From assembly GCF_040802235.1 (NCBI RefSeq), contig NC_133174.1:107265647-107329646 (forward strand): DNA of 64,000 bases, in the 5' to 3' direction. The notes beneath the pieces are model-generated. The model did not search any database. It was given only the letters and a program-made list of their open reading frames with translations, and had not been told where the DNA came from. Shown here piece after piece: positions 28,152-40,816 of the stretch. Made by a program: the position numbers and the translations under genes. Every line of letters begins with the position of its first letter. The stretch's first letter is position 1. The stretch comes from Manis javanica. Its lineage: Eukaryota > Chordata > Mammalia > Pholidota > Manidae.

Positions 28152-28623
28152 TGTGGATAAAATGAAAGTTTCTGTGGCCAGGATTCTCACCTGGCCCTGG
28201 TTGACTAGCTCACTGCACACCTGTGGGAAATACATGTCTGTTGACTCTATATAAAGAGCTCCACCCAGTGTTCTGGGCATGACACAGTGGCAGGGCTGCA
28301 AGGCTGCAGGAGAGCAGAGCAGAGGCTGGAGTGGTGGCAGCACCAAGGACAGAAGCCCAGAGGACGGCTGTGCGGGACGACTGTGCAGGCAGAGAAGCCC
28401 AGAGGATCTCACTGGAGCTATGGCAACAATTGAAACCATAGGCAGAGACCAGTTTGCTGCATGCAGACTCGCTCTGAGTGAACGGGATTTTAGTGACTGA
28501 CCTGCCACCTGGAAATAAAGTTGGGTATAACCCTTTCACCCCAAGAACGTTTTGCTGTCAATTTCTTTGGTCACATTGACTCCATAGTGAACTTGCCCGG
28601 GGATGAAACCCATTGGCAAGCCA
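28152..28623 (+). mobile_element. 5' LTR, ERVL-like (472 bp)
   Basis: Starts TGTGGATAAAATGA, contains TATATAAAGAGCTC and AATAAAGT, and ends 'cccattggcaagcca'. Its 3' half is shared with the 300-bp LTRs elsewhere in the window; the 5' half is different. Confidence 0.75.
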
Positions 28624-28679
28624 ATTGGTGAAAGTCGGCAGGGTTCATTGTTGACCAAGGAAAAAGACATGCTGCCCTT

Positions 28680-29693
28680 ATGGGAGGGGTGCTTCAGCGG
28701 GCTGCCCCTGTGAATGGGGAGACAGTGGATCATCCCCCAATGGGTATGTGGTCTGAGGTGGCTTGCCTCCTAGAGGCCTGGGCCCCACCCCAGGACTGGA
28801 GGCAAGTGGAGGTGACACCTGAGGTGGTAGGGGTGGCCCTTGATATAGTAAGCAGATCCTTTGAGAAGCAGAGTGCCTGTGAGGCAGTGGGGACTGTGGG
28901 TTGGCTGCTTCTCACACTATTACAAAGGTCTACAGAAGAGATCCAAGAAATGGCAGCATGAGAATGCAAGCTGCAAACTTCTGTGGATTCCCTGAAGAAG
29001 GAAATTGCATTGATGCAGGAAGAGGAAGCACGAGATTGCAAAATGCAAACTTCCGTGGATTCCCTCAAGGAAATGGCATTGATGCGAGAGGAGGCAGCAC
29101 TAGAACGCTGGCAGCAAGGTGCCATTGGAGAGGTAAACAGCTCTTTACAGAACGAGACGGCAGCACTGCCAGGTGTTCTGAAGGAGGAAGAGGCCATCAA
29201 GGAAAAAGATGAACCCCTGAGGGAAGCACAGAAGGAGGTGGCACGAGAATGTCAGCTGCGAAGCATTGAGCTGAAGGTAAGAGACCTTCTGAAGACTGAG
29301 CTGGCATAGCTGCGAGGCGCTGTAGCAGAGGCGGCACTTGGGGAACTGGAGAGAAAGGTGCTATCAGCCCCAGAAATGGAGGAGCTGGGGAAGGATGAAG
29401 GGGTGGTGCCGGAGGCACTGGCGCCTCCTGTATTGAAAGCATGCCCAGTGGTTGTAAAGAAAATAAACACCCAGCAGCTGCAAGTTCCCCAAGGAGAGGA
29501 GCAGCCCTCTCCCCAGGATGTGGAGCACTCTATGATCTGCCCCTATACTCAGGCTGAGCTGGCGGCTGTGCAACTTAGGGGTGGATGGAATTGTTCTTTA
29601 GGGATCAGAGATGGGAAAGCTGGCTTCCATGACAGTGCAGCCTGCCTTAAGGCAGGAATTACAAAATGCGACGTGACTCACAAGAAGATTTAA
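28680..29693 (+). pseudogene. ERVL-like gag
   Basis: From an ATG at 28680 a frame reads MGGVLQRAAPVNGETVDHPP and breaks at a TGA after MAA. Another frame carries a long coiled coil (VDSLKKEIALMQEEEA, repeated once at about 72-base spacing), then a Pro-rich hinge and MICPYTQAELAAV, the start of an ERVL-type capsid. There are several stops and frameshifts. Gag of this class is the structural polyprotein and is related to the mouse restriction gene Fv1. The minus-strand copy at 59900-60783 is the same family. Confidence 0.7.
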
Positions 29694-30007
29694 GGGACCC
29701 CATGAAGGTTATGAGGACCCAGATGTGGGTTGATTTAATATGGGCAGGAGTAGATGGAAGGAAATTAGACGGGAAGCCAAATAAGATCTTACTGGAGCTA
29801 TGGCAACAACTGAAACCAGTGCAGCAGTTCAAGCCATTAAGACCAAAGAGGCAGAGGTCAGAGACAGAGCCACGAGTCCGGCCTGTGTGTTTGCAAGACT
29901 TTTTGCTGGAGAGGCTGGAGAACAGTGTTCGAGCTTCCTTGCACAGGGACCACTGCAGAGGACTGAGGGCACATATATTGAGCGGAGAGGATCCTGGAGG
30001 GGTGGAG

Positions 30008-30421
30008 TGTGGATAAATGAGAGTTCCTGTGGCCAGGATTCTCACCTGGCCCTGGTTGACTAGCTCACTGCACATCTGGGCAATTTGATTCTATATAAAG
30101 AGCTCTGCCCAGTGCGTAGGCACGACATGGTGGCATGGCTGCAGGAGAGCAGAGCAGAGGCTGGAGTGGTGGCAGCACCGAGGACAGAGGCCCAGGGGAC
30201 GGCTGTGCTGGCAGAGAGGCCCAGAGGATAGCTGTGTGGACAGAGGGGCCCAGAGGCAGAGACCAGCTTACTGCGTGCAGACTCACTCTGAGTGAATGGG
30301 ATTTTAGTGACTGACATGCCACCTGGAAATAGGTGACCCCAAGAATTTTTTGCTGTCAATTTCTTTCATCACATTGAATCCATAGCAAACTTGCCCAGGG
30401 CTGAAACCCATTGGCAAGACA
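30008..30421 (+). mobile_element. 3' LTR, ERVL-like (414 bp)
   Basis: Same LTR type as 28152-28623 with internal deletions: TGTGGATAAATGAGAG...GGCAAGACA, with TATATAAAGAGCTC. Confidence 0.75.
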
Positions 30422-30613
30422 TGTATTCGTATCATGCCTTATGGAAATTTCCTTTTTTCTCCATCTTTTCTCTCTTTGCTGTTATTTGCTTGATTAAATA
30501 CTGCTCAAAAAATCACTAAGATGTACAAAAAGGCTCAAAATAGCACCCAAAGCTGATAACATATTGAATTCTTGGACAGAATGAAAAATAGGATCAATAA
30601 GAGCCAGCGATGC

Positions 30614-30914
30614 TGTGGGGAAGTTGAGGTTCCTAGGGCCAGGATCCTCACTGAACTTAAACCACCTGATGATGTAACTGGCCTGTTGCTAGGCTACTGC
30701 ATCCAGACCTTTAGGCAATAATCTATTATTGCACTATATAGAGAGCTCGGCCCAGTGCTCTGGGCAGAGGCAGAGACACTAGTGCTCAACCTACCATGAG
30801 AAGAACAAGCCAGGTAATAAACCCTTTCACCCTAAAAAACATCTGCTGTCATTTTCTTTGGTCACACTGAATCCATAGCAAACTTGCCTGGGGCTGAAAT
30901 GCATTGGCAAGACA
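30614..30914 (+). mobile_element. Solo LTR (300-bp ERVL-like type)
   Basis: TGTGGGGAAGTTGAGG...GGCAAGACA, 301 bases. Flanks gatgc (30609-30613) and gatac (30915-30919) match at 4 of 5 bases, consistent with a solo LTR and 5-bp target duplication. Confidence 0.82.
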
Positions 30915-30989
30915 GATACCCAGCAGATCCCCCTTCCTTCCAGGGTTTGATGGGCTGAGGATCTTGCTAATTGCTCGAGTTGTTACCTG

Positions 30990-31175
30990 CCTCTAGAACA
31001 GTGGTGATCTACTTTGGCTGTACATTGGAATTACCTGGGAAGCTTATTCAAGAAATAACAATGCCTGGTTCACCCACAGAGACACTGACTGGAGGCACAG
31101 TCTAATTATTAGGATTTCCTGTCAGAGTCCCTGGGATTCAGGTAAGAAGCCAAGATGAGAACCACTACATCAGGG
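30990..31175. repeat. MER5/MER20-type hAT remnant
   Basis: 'ctagaacagtggtgatctactttggctgtacattggaattacctgggaagctt' at one end and 'gatgagaaccactac' at the other show the terminal pattern of short hAT elements. Confidence 0.6.
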
Positions 31176-32379
31176 ACTGGATGGTTTGATTTAAATCCTA
31201 TGTTGTGAACCAATCTAAAGGGTAGGATTTGGGGCCTTACCTTTCCTTTGACTCTATTTAGTCATAATCCTTTACTTATGCCTATATCTTTGTTAGGAAA
31301 AATATGTTCCATTTGTTATAATATTGATACAATTATATGTGGATGGGGTCTTATCAAAAACAAGTCTACCCTGTCAGATGTGCAAAAGCTTTTTTTGTCC
31401 TCAAGTAAGTTTTTTTCTTGAAAAAAAAAAAGTTACCCATGTGATTATGATGCTCAGCCCAGTTTGGGGTTCACTCATGTAAAGTAAAATGCAGAATAAA
31501 TTGGTGAAGTGTATCCCAATCCTCCTCTCTCGCGCTCATTCAGTTTGGGGGTGGGCATCAATAATTCTTGCCTACATTTTACTGAAGGGAAAACTGAGGG
31601 TCCAAGACATTTTCAATGATGTCTTTCAAGGTCATTTAGCAAGCAGTGGGGACTCTGGTTTCCTACCAATCAATAGAAACGGAAAGATCGCAAGATACCA
31701 TCCCAAGGAGGATTTTGCTTCCTTTCTCTGCAGGACAAGTCAGACCTGCTTGGTTAGCCAGAGACTTTCTTGCCCAGAGTGCAAAAAGAAGCAAGTCTCT
31801 GGAGCTTCCGGGTGTGTGGGACAGAGCTCAGGGCGAGGTTAGTCTTTGGGAGCTCGGAGTTCTGACTTTGCTGTGTGACTCAGCCCAAGCCACTTCCCCT
31901 CGCTCTATGTGCCCTTCACCTATTAATAACAATGCCGAACGTCACTGTTGGGATTAGTGATAAGTCATGGAAAACGCACAGTGCAGTTAGTCCCAATGTG
32001 TTTCCTGGGAACAGAAGGGATCCAGAGCCATCTGCCAACTGTTGTAAGTGAACTATGTGCTGACATTCTTCAGAGTAGAAGCATTTTCTTCCCAGGAAGC
32101 GGGTGAGCTGGAGGCCTGAGGCTGGGCCCTGCCGTCTTAAAGGCACTGACCAGTGTGGAGGCCCTAGCAATCCCAGCAGAGAGCAGTCTGGTCTTAGGAG
32201 GAAAAAAGAAAAGGAGGTTACCAAGAGGGAAAGCAGCATTCACCAGAAGGAAATTATCTACAGACTTTGGCAGGACTGGGAAATGGTTAAAAGTAGGGCT
32301 TAGATCTTTTGCAGTAAAATAAAATAAAATCAGGGCTTGGATCTTCTGCACCAAAATATACAAAACATAAAATTTACCA
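31176..32379. other. Intergenic stretch
   Basis: No gene recognised. A MIR-like segment lies at about 31560-31650 ('ctgaagggaaaactgagggtccaag'). A poly(A)-rich tract is at 31420-31432. Confidence 0.45.
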
Positions 32380-32945
32380 TTTTTAAATTTAATTTAAAAT
32401 AATACTGTTATAAACATGAGTATACAAATATCTCTTCCAGACCATTCTTTCACTTCTTTTGGGTATACACCCAGAAGTGGCATTCCTGGATTATAAACTA
32501 GTTCAATTTTGTTTTTTTTGAGAACCCACCATACTGTTTTCCACACTGGCCGCACCATTTTACATTCCTACCAGCAATGTACAAAGGTTCCACTTTCTCC
32601 ATATCTTAGTCAACACTTCTTATTTTCTATTCTTTTCTTTTTATAGCAGCTATCCTAATGGGTATGAGGTGGCATCTCATTGTGGTTTTGATTTGCATTT
32701 TCCTAGATTAGTGATATCAAGCACCTTTGCCTGGGCTTCTTGGGCATTTGTATTATATTCTTTGGAGAAATGTCTATTCCGGTCCTTTGCTCATTTTTAA
32801 ATTGGGTTGTTTGTTGTTTTGTTCCTCAGTTTTAAGAGCTCTCCAAATGTTCTGGATATTAATCTCTTATCAGGTATGTGATTTGCAAATATTCTCTCCC
32901 ATTCTGTGGGTTGTTTTTCACTCTGTTGATAGTTTCCTCATCTGA
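32380..32945 (-). repeat. Old L1 3' fragment, minus orientation
   Basis: Reverse complement of L1 ORF2 end: 'gggtatacacccagaagtggcattcctgg', 'tacattcctaccagcaatgtacaaaggttcc', 'ggtatgaggtggcatctcattgtggttttgatttgcatt' and 'gatattaatctcttatcaggtatgtgatttgcaaatattctctcccattctg'. Confidence 0.85.
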
Positions 32946-33009
32946 GGACTTTGGCAGAATTGAAATGTGGTTAGAAGCAGCGTTTGAATCTTGAACTTAA
33001 AGTATCTGG

Positions 33010-33210
33010 ATTCAAAATCTGACCATTTGATGTTGGGCAAGCTACTTAACCTCTTTGAGCCTGCCTTAGTTTATTCACCTGAAAAATGGGTATGTTGCTC
33101 ATTATAGGACTAGCTCATAAGGTTGCTATGATGATGAGTAAATGAGATCATATGTCTAAAACCTTGCCACAGAACCTAACCCAGGTTAAATGCTCAGTAA
33201 GTGGTAGCCT
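33010..33210. repeat. MIR SINE
   Basis: 'gttgggcaagctacttaacctctttgagcctgccttagtttattcacctg' and 'gaaaatgggtatgttgctcattata...gttgctatgatgatgagtaaatgag' are the MIR core in this orientation. Confidence 0.75.
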
Positions 33211-34704
33211 TTATTAGTATTGGGCCTAAGAAGGAACCAGAATGATGTAATTGGAATGTGATATTAGTTATTATCAAATTGGGTAAGAAGGCCAACCAAC
33301 CTGAACACAGTAATATTACATAATACTTAACACTTGTATAGCAAGTTCCAGTTTACAAAGCATTTAAACATTCATCATTCATTCAACAGGATCTTCTGGA
33401 AACATAACGATGAGTAAGACACAGGCAGTCCTGCAGAACTGAGTGGGAGAAATAACAAGGGAAAAGCAGTTTCCATCAGGGTGATAAGTGGTAAGGAGAC
33501 AGAAGCATTGGGTGCTGGAGCAGGGGCTCAGAGGAAAAGCAGTTCAGACTAGGGGGAGGCTTCTCAGGTGGGGAATAGGGACACATAATTCTGCAGGATT
33601 ACAGGGTTAAGGGGACAAAAGTGGGCCTCGTGTTCTAGGTAGAGGAAAAAGCTACTTCAAAGGCTGGAGGTGAGAAATGCTGGCTCATTTGGGAACAGCT
33701 ATTACTTTATTATGGCTGGAGCCTAGAATCTGAGAGAAGCAGTGTGAGATGAGCCTGGAAAGGCAGGCAGGAGCCAGATCAAGAAGGGCCTTATAGACTC
33801 CGGTAAGGTCTTACGATTTTATCGTGAGAGTAATCAGAAGCTACCGAAGGTTTTAAGCAGATTCATGATGTGAACACCTTCACCCTTTGGAAAGCTCTCT
33901 GTGGCTGCAATGTGGAGAGTGGACACAGTGAAAAGGACATAGCCTGGGGGACACCAGGTAGAAAGGTGAACTGAAGGAAAAATAGTGAGGATAGAAGCAG
34001 AGGCTTTAAGAGATATTTAGGATAAAACAGTGGATCTGGGGACTGACTGGGTGGCCTTAGTTGACTCTTTGGGAATAATTCAACTATTAGCATCATTCTT
34101 TGAGATGAGCAACAGAAGCTGAGGAATGTTAAATGATTTGTGTAAGTTCCCAGAGCCAGAAAGAAACTGATCAGGACTCTGGCTTTCTACCCTGACATCT
34201 CTTATTCCCTCCTCCAGAATATGCTGTTAGATGAGTTTCTAGATCTTTACGTGTAAATCACCTTTAAGAGATTCAAGTCCTATTTTCCCATCCACTGCTA
34301 TGCAGCATATAACCATTTCAGAAGTACTTTATCTGGTTTTTGATTGGTTGTCAATGCACTATGGCTTCACACCCTGGGACTTTAAGACATTTTTTTCCTT
34401 CCATACAACTTAGTGTTTATTGAGTAGCCTGGAAGTGAACCCTTCTATCCCAGGGAGGCTCAAATGAAGAGTCTGGGGCTCAGAAATAGTGAGGCCAAGT
34501 TCTAGGCTTGGCCATTAATTGGTTGTGAGATAGAACAAGTCACTTTCTTTCTATAAACTCCCATCTGAAAATGCAGGGGAATAGAACAAATGAATGCATA
34601 CTATACTCACTCAAATTCAATTGCTTTATGAATCTCCTAAATAAGTACACCTTCAAACCATGAATAACCACTCTCTCATAAATGTGCTTGGTAAATTATA
34701 TATT
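33211..34704. other. Intergenic stretch with old repeats
   Basis: At about 33350-33870 lies an old dispersed repeat ('cattcattcaacaggatcttc...', 'caagaagggccttatagactccggtaagg', 'gaaggttttaagcagattcatgatgtg') that I cannot name. The remainder is unremarkable, with no gene recognised. Confidence 0.45.
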
Positions 34705-35309
34705 TTTGAAAATACAACACAACTGTTCCTAAAAGAGAGACCAGAAGATACAGTACAATAGCTAGGCTACATCTACATCTGCGAGAACTCAGCATCTCAT
34801 GAAAAGGGTAAGATACAAAGCCATTACCTAGCGGCACCCAAGCACTCCCTGACCCCAGCTCACTGGTGGGAGGAAAAGAATCAGAGTGGGGAGGGAGTAG
34901 AAGCACAGGACTCCTAAATAATCACCCTAGTAATCTGCACTGGGAGCACAGACATACATTGCATGGCATACTGGATATTAGAGAAATGGAAAGTAAAATC
35001 CGAGATGAAGACTGCAAGCAAGTCCTCACAGCTGGCTTCCCTGGGACAAAAGAAAAGTCTTAAAGGGACAAGGGCTTAACAGCTGGACAAAATTTTCCCA
35101 GCACACTCAGCCCACCACACTGGGAATCTCGAGGAACTTCAGGTGCCCTAACCCTCTGGGGGTAACATAGCCCCGAAGCCCCTCACGGTGATAAGCAGCC
35201 TGACATTCATTCCCCCTGGCTGGTGCTGCAAGCAAACTGGATGACCCACCACAGCTGCAGAGCAGCTGGAGAAGAGCCCCACCCACAACAACCACACAGA
35301 GTCTTCTCC

Positions 35310-35930
35310 CAGCACGCAGTTAACCGGAACAGACCCAGAGGCTGCCGCTGGCACGTAGCTGCCCAGCACAAACAGAGAAAGCTGGAGCAAGGTCTGGAAG
35401 GCACAAAGGGGCACCGTTCTCACAGGAGAACACACTGAGCACATCTGCCAGCCCCTGCAGTGTGCTAGGCTATCCTGAGGGCTTCTCCGCCCACAGCAGC
35501 TTAGGGGATTAACCCAGAGACTGCTTCCAGTGTGCAGGTAACTGGCACAAGCAGTGGTAGCCAGAGCAGGGTCCGGAAGGCACAAAGGGGCGCGGTTCTC
35601 GCAGGAGAACACACCTGACGTGTCTACCACCCCCTGCAGTGCCCTAGGCTATCCCAAGGGGCGCCTCGCCCACGGCAGCTCAGGAAATTAACCCAGAGAC
35701 TGCTCCCGGTGTGCGGGTAACCGGCACAGGCAGCGGAAGCTGGAGAAAGGTCCAGAAGGCAAGAAGTGGTGCCGTTCTCGCAGGAGAACACACCCAGTGT
35801 GTCTGAACCCCGCAGGGCCCTAGACTATCCTGAGGGCCACCCCACCCACAGCAGCTCAAGAGATTATCCCAAAGACTGCTCCTAGTGTGCGGGTAACCGA
35901 CATAAGCAGTGGAGAAGGTCAAGGTGACCA
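35310..35930 (+). repeat. About 180-bp tandem monomers in the old L1 5'UTR
   Basis: 'gttctcRcaggagaacacac' recurs at about 35416, 35596 and 35775 with 180- and 179-base spacing. Between the copies, 'taggctatcc', 'cccacagcagctcagg' and 'gtaaccggcac' also recur. The monomer differs from that of the younger L1s. Such monomers act as promoters in mouse L1; that role here is inferred. Confidence 0.75.
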
Positions 35931-35999
35931 GCAAGCAGGAAGGGACTTTGTTTTCCCAACTGAAAAATGCACCACATGCCTGGGACCAGTTCTATCGCA

Positions 36000-36836
36000 A
36001 TGAAAAGGCAGAAGAATCTGGTCCAGTCAAAAATCATTGAAACAACCCCAGAGAGAGGTCATAGTGAGATAGATATAACCAATTTTCCTGAAAAAGAACA
36101 CAAATAAAACTCATAACCATGCTGATGAAGCTGCAGAGAAATATGCAAGAGCTAAAGGATGAAATCTGGAGGGAGATTACAGAAATGAACCAATCTATAC
36201 AAGGTCTTAAGAGCAGAATGGACGAGGTACAAGAGACTGTTAATGGAATAGAAATCAGAGAACAGGAATACAGAGAAGCTGAGGCAATGAGAGATAAAAG
36301 GAACTCTAGAAATGAATGAATATTAAGAGAACTGTGTGACCAATCTAAATGGAACAATATTTGTATTATAAGGGTACCAGAAGAAGAAGAGAGAGAAAAA
36401 GATATCAAAAGTGTATTGGAAGAAATAATTCTGAAAACTTCCCCAAACTAGTCTCTCAGACCATGGAAGCACACAGATCTCCAAACAAAAGGGACCCAAG
36501 GAGGACAACATCAAGACATATAATAATTAAAATGGCAAAGATCAAAGACTACGACAGAGTATTAAAGGCAGCCAAAGAGAGAAAAAAGATCACCTACAAA
36601 AGAAAATCCATCAGGCTATCATCAGACTTCTCAACAGAAACTTTACAGGCCAGAAGAGAATGCATGATATATTTAATGCAATGAAACAGAAGGGCCTTGA
36701 ACCAACCATAGTGTATCCAGCATGATTACCATTTAAATTTGCAGGAGGGATTAAACAATTTCCAGACAAGCAAAAGTTGAGGGAATTTGCCTCCCGCAAA
36801 ACAACTTTATAGGCTATTTTAATGGGACTGCTCTAG
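36000..36836 (+). pseudogene. Old L1 ORF1
   Basis: Starts ATGAAAAGGCAG and ends at the TAG in 'ctgctctagatgg', colinear with the intact ORF1 at 49548-50471. The coiled coil has a single 11-residue unit (LQRNMQELKDE). The RNA-binding core is recognisable (a degenerate IRVPEEE segment, then FSTETLQARREC). There are stops at 36318 and elsewhere, plus frameshifts. Confidence 0.8.
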
Positions 36837-37149
36837 ATGGAAGCACTAAGGCTAAATAGATGTCACCAGAGAAAAGAAAATCACAGCAAAGAAAGCAGAC
36901 CAATGAAATACTAACTAAAGGCAAAAAAAAAAAAAAATAAACTATCCAAAAAGATAGTCAAAGGAAAGAAAAACGAATATAGAATAAAACACCTAACATA
37001 TAAAGAATGGAGGAGGAAGAAAAAGAAGGGAGAGAAATAAAGATCATCAGACTGTGTTTATAATAGCTTAATAAGAGAGTTAAGTTAGATGGCTAGATAG
37101 TAAAGAAGCTACCCTTGAACCTTTCGTAACCACGAATCCAAACCCTGCA

Positions 37150-38613
37150 ATGGTAATAAGTACATATCTTTTGATAATCAGCTTAAATGTAAATAGACGG
37201 AATGCACCAATCAAAAGACACAGAGTAATAGTATGGATAAAAAAACAAGTCCCATGTATATGTTGCTTACAAGAGACTCACCTCAAACCCAAAGACATAC
37301 ACAGACTAAAAGTCAAGGGATGGAAAAAGATACTTCATGCAAACAATAGGGAGAAAAAAGCAGGTGTTGCAGTACTTGGAGCAGACAAAATACACTTCAA
37401 AACAAAGAAAGTAATAAGAGATAAAGAAGGACATTACATAATGATAAAGGGGGCAGTCCAACAAGAGGATATAACTATTATAAATAACCATGCACCCAAC
37501 TCAGGAGCACCGACATATCTGAAACAAATACTAACAGAATTAAAGGAAGAAATAGAATGCAATGCATTCATTTTAGGAGACATCAACACACCACTCACTA
37601 CAAAAGACAGATAAACCACAAAAGACAGATAAAACAGGCAGAAAATAAGTAAGAAGAGAGAGGCACTGAAGAACACTTTAGAAAAGATGGACCTAACAGA
37701 CATCTATAGAACACTCCACCCAAAATCAGCAGGATACACACACATTCTTCTCAAGTGCACATGGAACATATTCCAGAATAGACCACATGCTAGGCCACAA
37801 AAAGAGCCTCAGTGAAGTCAAAAAGACTGAAATTCTACCAGCCATCTTCACAGATCACAAAGGTATAAAACTAGACATAAATTGTACAAAAAAACACAAA
37901 AAGGCTCTCAAACACATGGAGGCTTAAGAACATGCTCCTAAAAAATCAATGTATCAATGACCACATTAAAACAGAGATCAAGGAATATATGGGGACAAAT
38001 GACAACAACAGCACAAGGCCCCAATTTCTGTGGGATGCAGCGACGGCAAGTATTAAAAGCAAAGTATATAGCAATACAGGCCTATTTAAAGAAGGAAGAA
38101 CAATCCCAAATGAATAGTCCATAGTCACAATTTTTGAAACAGGAAAAAGAAGAACAAATAAGGCGCAAAGTCAGTAGAAAGAGGGAGATAATAAAGATCA
38201 GACAAGAAATAAATAAAATTGAGAGGAAAAAACCAACAGAAAAAAAAATTAATGAAACGAAGAGCTGGTTCTTTGAGAAAATGAACAAAATACATAAACC
38301 CCTAGCCAAACTTACTAAGAGAAAAAGAGAATCTACATACATAAACAGAATGAGAAATGAGAAAGGAAAAATCATGACAGACCCCACAGAAATACAATGA
38401 ATTATGAAAGAATACTATGAAAATCTATATGCTAAGAAGCTGGATAAACTAGAAGAAATGGACAAGGTCCTAGAAAAATGCAACCTTCCAAGACCGACCA
38501 AGGAAGAAACAGAAAATCTAAGCAGACGAATTACCAGCAACGAAATTGAATCAGGAATCAAAAAACTACCCAAGAACAAAACCGCCAAGCCAGATGGATT
38601 CCTGCTGAATTTT
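37150..38613 (+). pseudogene. Old L1 ORF2, endonuclease and linker part
   Basis: Reads LNVNRRNAPIKRHR, QETHLK and GDINTP of the apurinic-type endonuclease, then further linker blocks, with frameshifts. At 38602-38613 it is cut by the minus-strand L1; the frame resumes at 47061. Confidence 0.85.
38602..38613. repeat. Target duplication of the minus-strand L1 (left copy)
   Basis: CTGCTGAATTTT here and at 47061-47072 flank the minus-strand L1. The run TTTT/A is a normal L1 endonuclease site. Confidence 0.88.
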
Positions 38614-39144
38614 TTTTTTTTGAGAGAGCATCTCTCATATTTATTGATCAAATGGTTGTTAACAACAATAAAATTCTGTATAGGGGGGTCAATGCTCAAT
38701 GCACAATCATTAATCCATCTCAAGCCTAATTCTCGTCAGTCTCCAATCTTCTGAAGCATAATGAACAAGTTCTTACATGGTGAAAGAATTCTTACATAGT
38801 GAATAAGTTCTAACATGGCGAACAGTACAAGGGCATTCATCACAGAAACTTTCAGTTTTGATCACGCATTATGAACTATAAACAAGCAGGTCAAATATGA
38901 ACATTCGTTTGATTTTTATACTTGATTTATATGTGGATCCCACATTTCTCCTTTTATTATTATCATTATTTTTATTTTTAATAAAATGCTGAAGTGGTAG
39001 GTAGATGCAAGATAAAGGTAGAAAACATACTTTAGTGTTGTAAGAGAGCAACTGCAGATGATCAGGTGTTTGCTTGTAGACAATGTGCTAATCTGAGCTA
39101 GACAACGACAATAAAACATCCACGGATGCAGAAGCTTTCTCTCA
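38614..39144 (-). other. 3' tail of the minus-strand L1, with terminal poly(A)
   Basis: Corresponds to 56133-56693 of the plus-strand L1. It includes three tandem 19-base units (around 38762-38830, 'ttcttacatRgtgaa' in plus orientation), an AATAAA (plus: tttatt at 38640-38645) and the poly(A) as a T-run at 38610-38621. Origin of the tail is unknown; it is not LTR sequence of the provirus at 19343. Confidence 0.75.
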
Positions 39145-40281
39145 AAACGGAGGGGGGGGTGAGGTTCTAAGCTTCACCACTGTTGTTCCCCGATTTCTCA
39201 CCTGATGGCCCCCCTGCGACTGTGCCTGTCTTAGGTTGTTCCTCCCTTGAGGAATCTTACCCGTCTCTGGCTAACCAGTCATCTTCTGGGGCCATACAGG
39301 GAAATGTAAAGTTGGTAAGTGAGAGAGAAGCCATATTGTTTGAAAAGGTTAGCTTTTTACTTCTTTGTAGATATATGCCCTGTGGCTTCCATGCGCAGCA
39401 CTTGTCTCGAGGTATCTTTACCACCTGGAGGAATTATGATACTCAGTAAATTCGATATGAGGCACGAATTCTATTTAAGGGTTGTCATTAGGAAGGAAGA
39501 AGAAAAGCTATAGAGGTAGCATACGGAACAAAAGATGGGAGGATTGATTATTTCTTTGACATATCTTTCTGTAGAGTACTTTAAGTATGTATAGGTTTTA
39601 AACTACTAACGAATTTGCACACACATATTAACATAATAGGAATACGGTGACATAAGCAAAGCAAATCTATAATTACCAGCCATCTCCAGTGAAGCCAAGA
39701 AAACCATTTAGGCACCCTAGGCATTTGTGAAAATTTATCTATGATATGATGGATATTGTCCAATCGTACTTGAACAGTCTGAGAGAAATCAGACAAATTA
39801 AAGCAGCCCATTTCTGGGATCTGTTCACATCCCATATGTCCTTTTAACCGTAGATAGTCTATAGTCATGAGATTTTGGAGTGCTACAACTTGCACCCCTC
39901 CCAACTCCTGGTTGAGTTCCAACAGTACAGATCTGCTCAAATTCGTTGTCTCACTGTATGCACATGCCAGCCTAGACATCTCCCTTCAAATTCCAATGTC
40001 AAGTCCAGGAAACAGTGGGGTGGACGCAGCCACAACCGCAGCATCGCCTGGAACCCTGTGGACGCTTTTTGATGATCATCCCCCGGCACGAGTCCTCCAG
40101 AGAGTGCTGATGCCGGGAGCTCCTCCTCATATCGTATCTTAGTTCATTTTCTGGGTAGCCAAACTAGGCCTTGAACTTCTGCATAGAAACAAACAGAGCC
40201 TTTGCCCACACTTTGACATGCCCTCTGTACCACTGTGTAGAAGTCATTGGAGGGCAGTGGAGGTCAGCACACAGGAGCTGC
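39145..40281 (-). mobile_element. Env/one-loop-CTE module, copy B (in minus-strand L1)
   Basis: Contains the longest open TM fragment of the three module copies (39581-39979, 132 codons): MSRLACAYSETTNL, LQNLMTIDY, the CX6GC segment, FNLSD, a Trp-rich membrane-proximal part (WFSWLHWRW), a hydrophobic span (LVIIDLLCL) and a short tail. There is no signal peptide or surface subunit. It is followed by the noncoding part and the one-loop CTE. Confidence 0.85.
39222..39275 (-). promoter_or_regulatory. One-loop CTE-like RNA element, copy B
   Basis: On the minus strand: GACGGGTAAG (39256-39265), TTCCTC-AAGG-GAGGAA hairpin, AACCTAAGACAGG (39225-39237). Identical in these parts to copies A and C. Confidence 0.7.
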
Positions 40282-40816
40282 TTTTTTTTTTTTTTTTATT
40301 AAGAGAAACGCATATTATCAGGAAAGAGTACCTCCATACCTGATCATCTGACAACCTTTAAGTGATCAACATTAAGGATATTTAAAGCATGTGTTAATCT
40401 TTGATTTACCAATAGTTTTATCCTATCAAGGAGTAATCCCTCTTTCATTCTTTCTCTTTTTTTATTTTTAATCTTTAATCTACACTTACATGAAGAATAC
40501 TATGTTTACTATGCTCTCCCCTATATCAGGTCCCCCCTAAAAACCACATTACGGTTTACGGTTACTGTCCATCAGCATAGCAAAATGTTGTAGAATCACT
40601 ATTTGTCCTCTCTGTGTTGAATAGCCCTCCCTCCCATTTCTCCGTCCCTCCCATGCATTCTAATCTTAATACCCCCCTTCTTTCCCCCCCCCTTATCCAT
40701 CCCTACCCACCCTTCCTCACCAGTTCCTTTCCCTTTACTACCTGTTAGTCCATTTCAGGGTTCTGCAATTCCACTGCTGTTTTGTTCCTTCAGTTTTTCC
40801 TTTGTTCTTATGCTCC

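Larger units (their letters stand above)
28152..30421 (+). mobile_element. Internally deleted ERVL-like provirus (LTR-gag-LTR)
   Basis: 5' LTR 28152-28623, gag remains 28680-29693, a short 3' internal segment 29700-30007 and 3' LTR 30008-30421. The segment before the 3' LTR ('cacagggaccactgcagag...atcctggaggggtggagtgtgg') matches the sequence before the LTR at 59599, so pol has been deleted while the 3' end of the internal region is kept. No env, as usual for this class. I could not confirm a target duplication. Confidence 0.8.

Noticed and set aside
39581-39979. 132-codon env TM frame as a domesticated (syncytin-like) gene
   Set aside because: It lacks a signal peptide and surface subunit, sits within an L1 3' extension, and the other two copies are broken; openness probably reflects youth.
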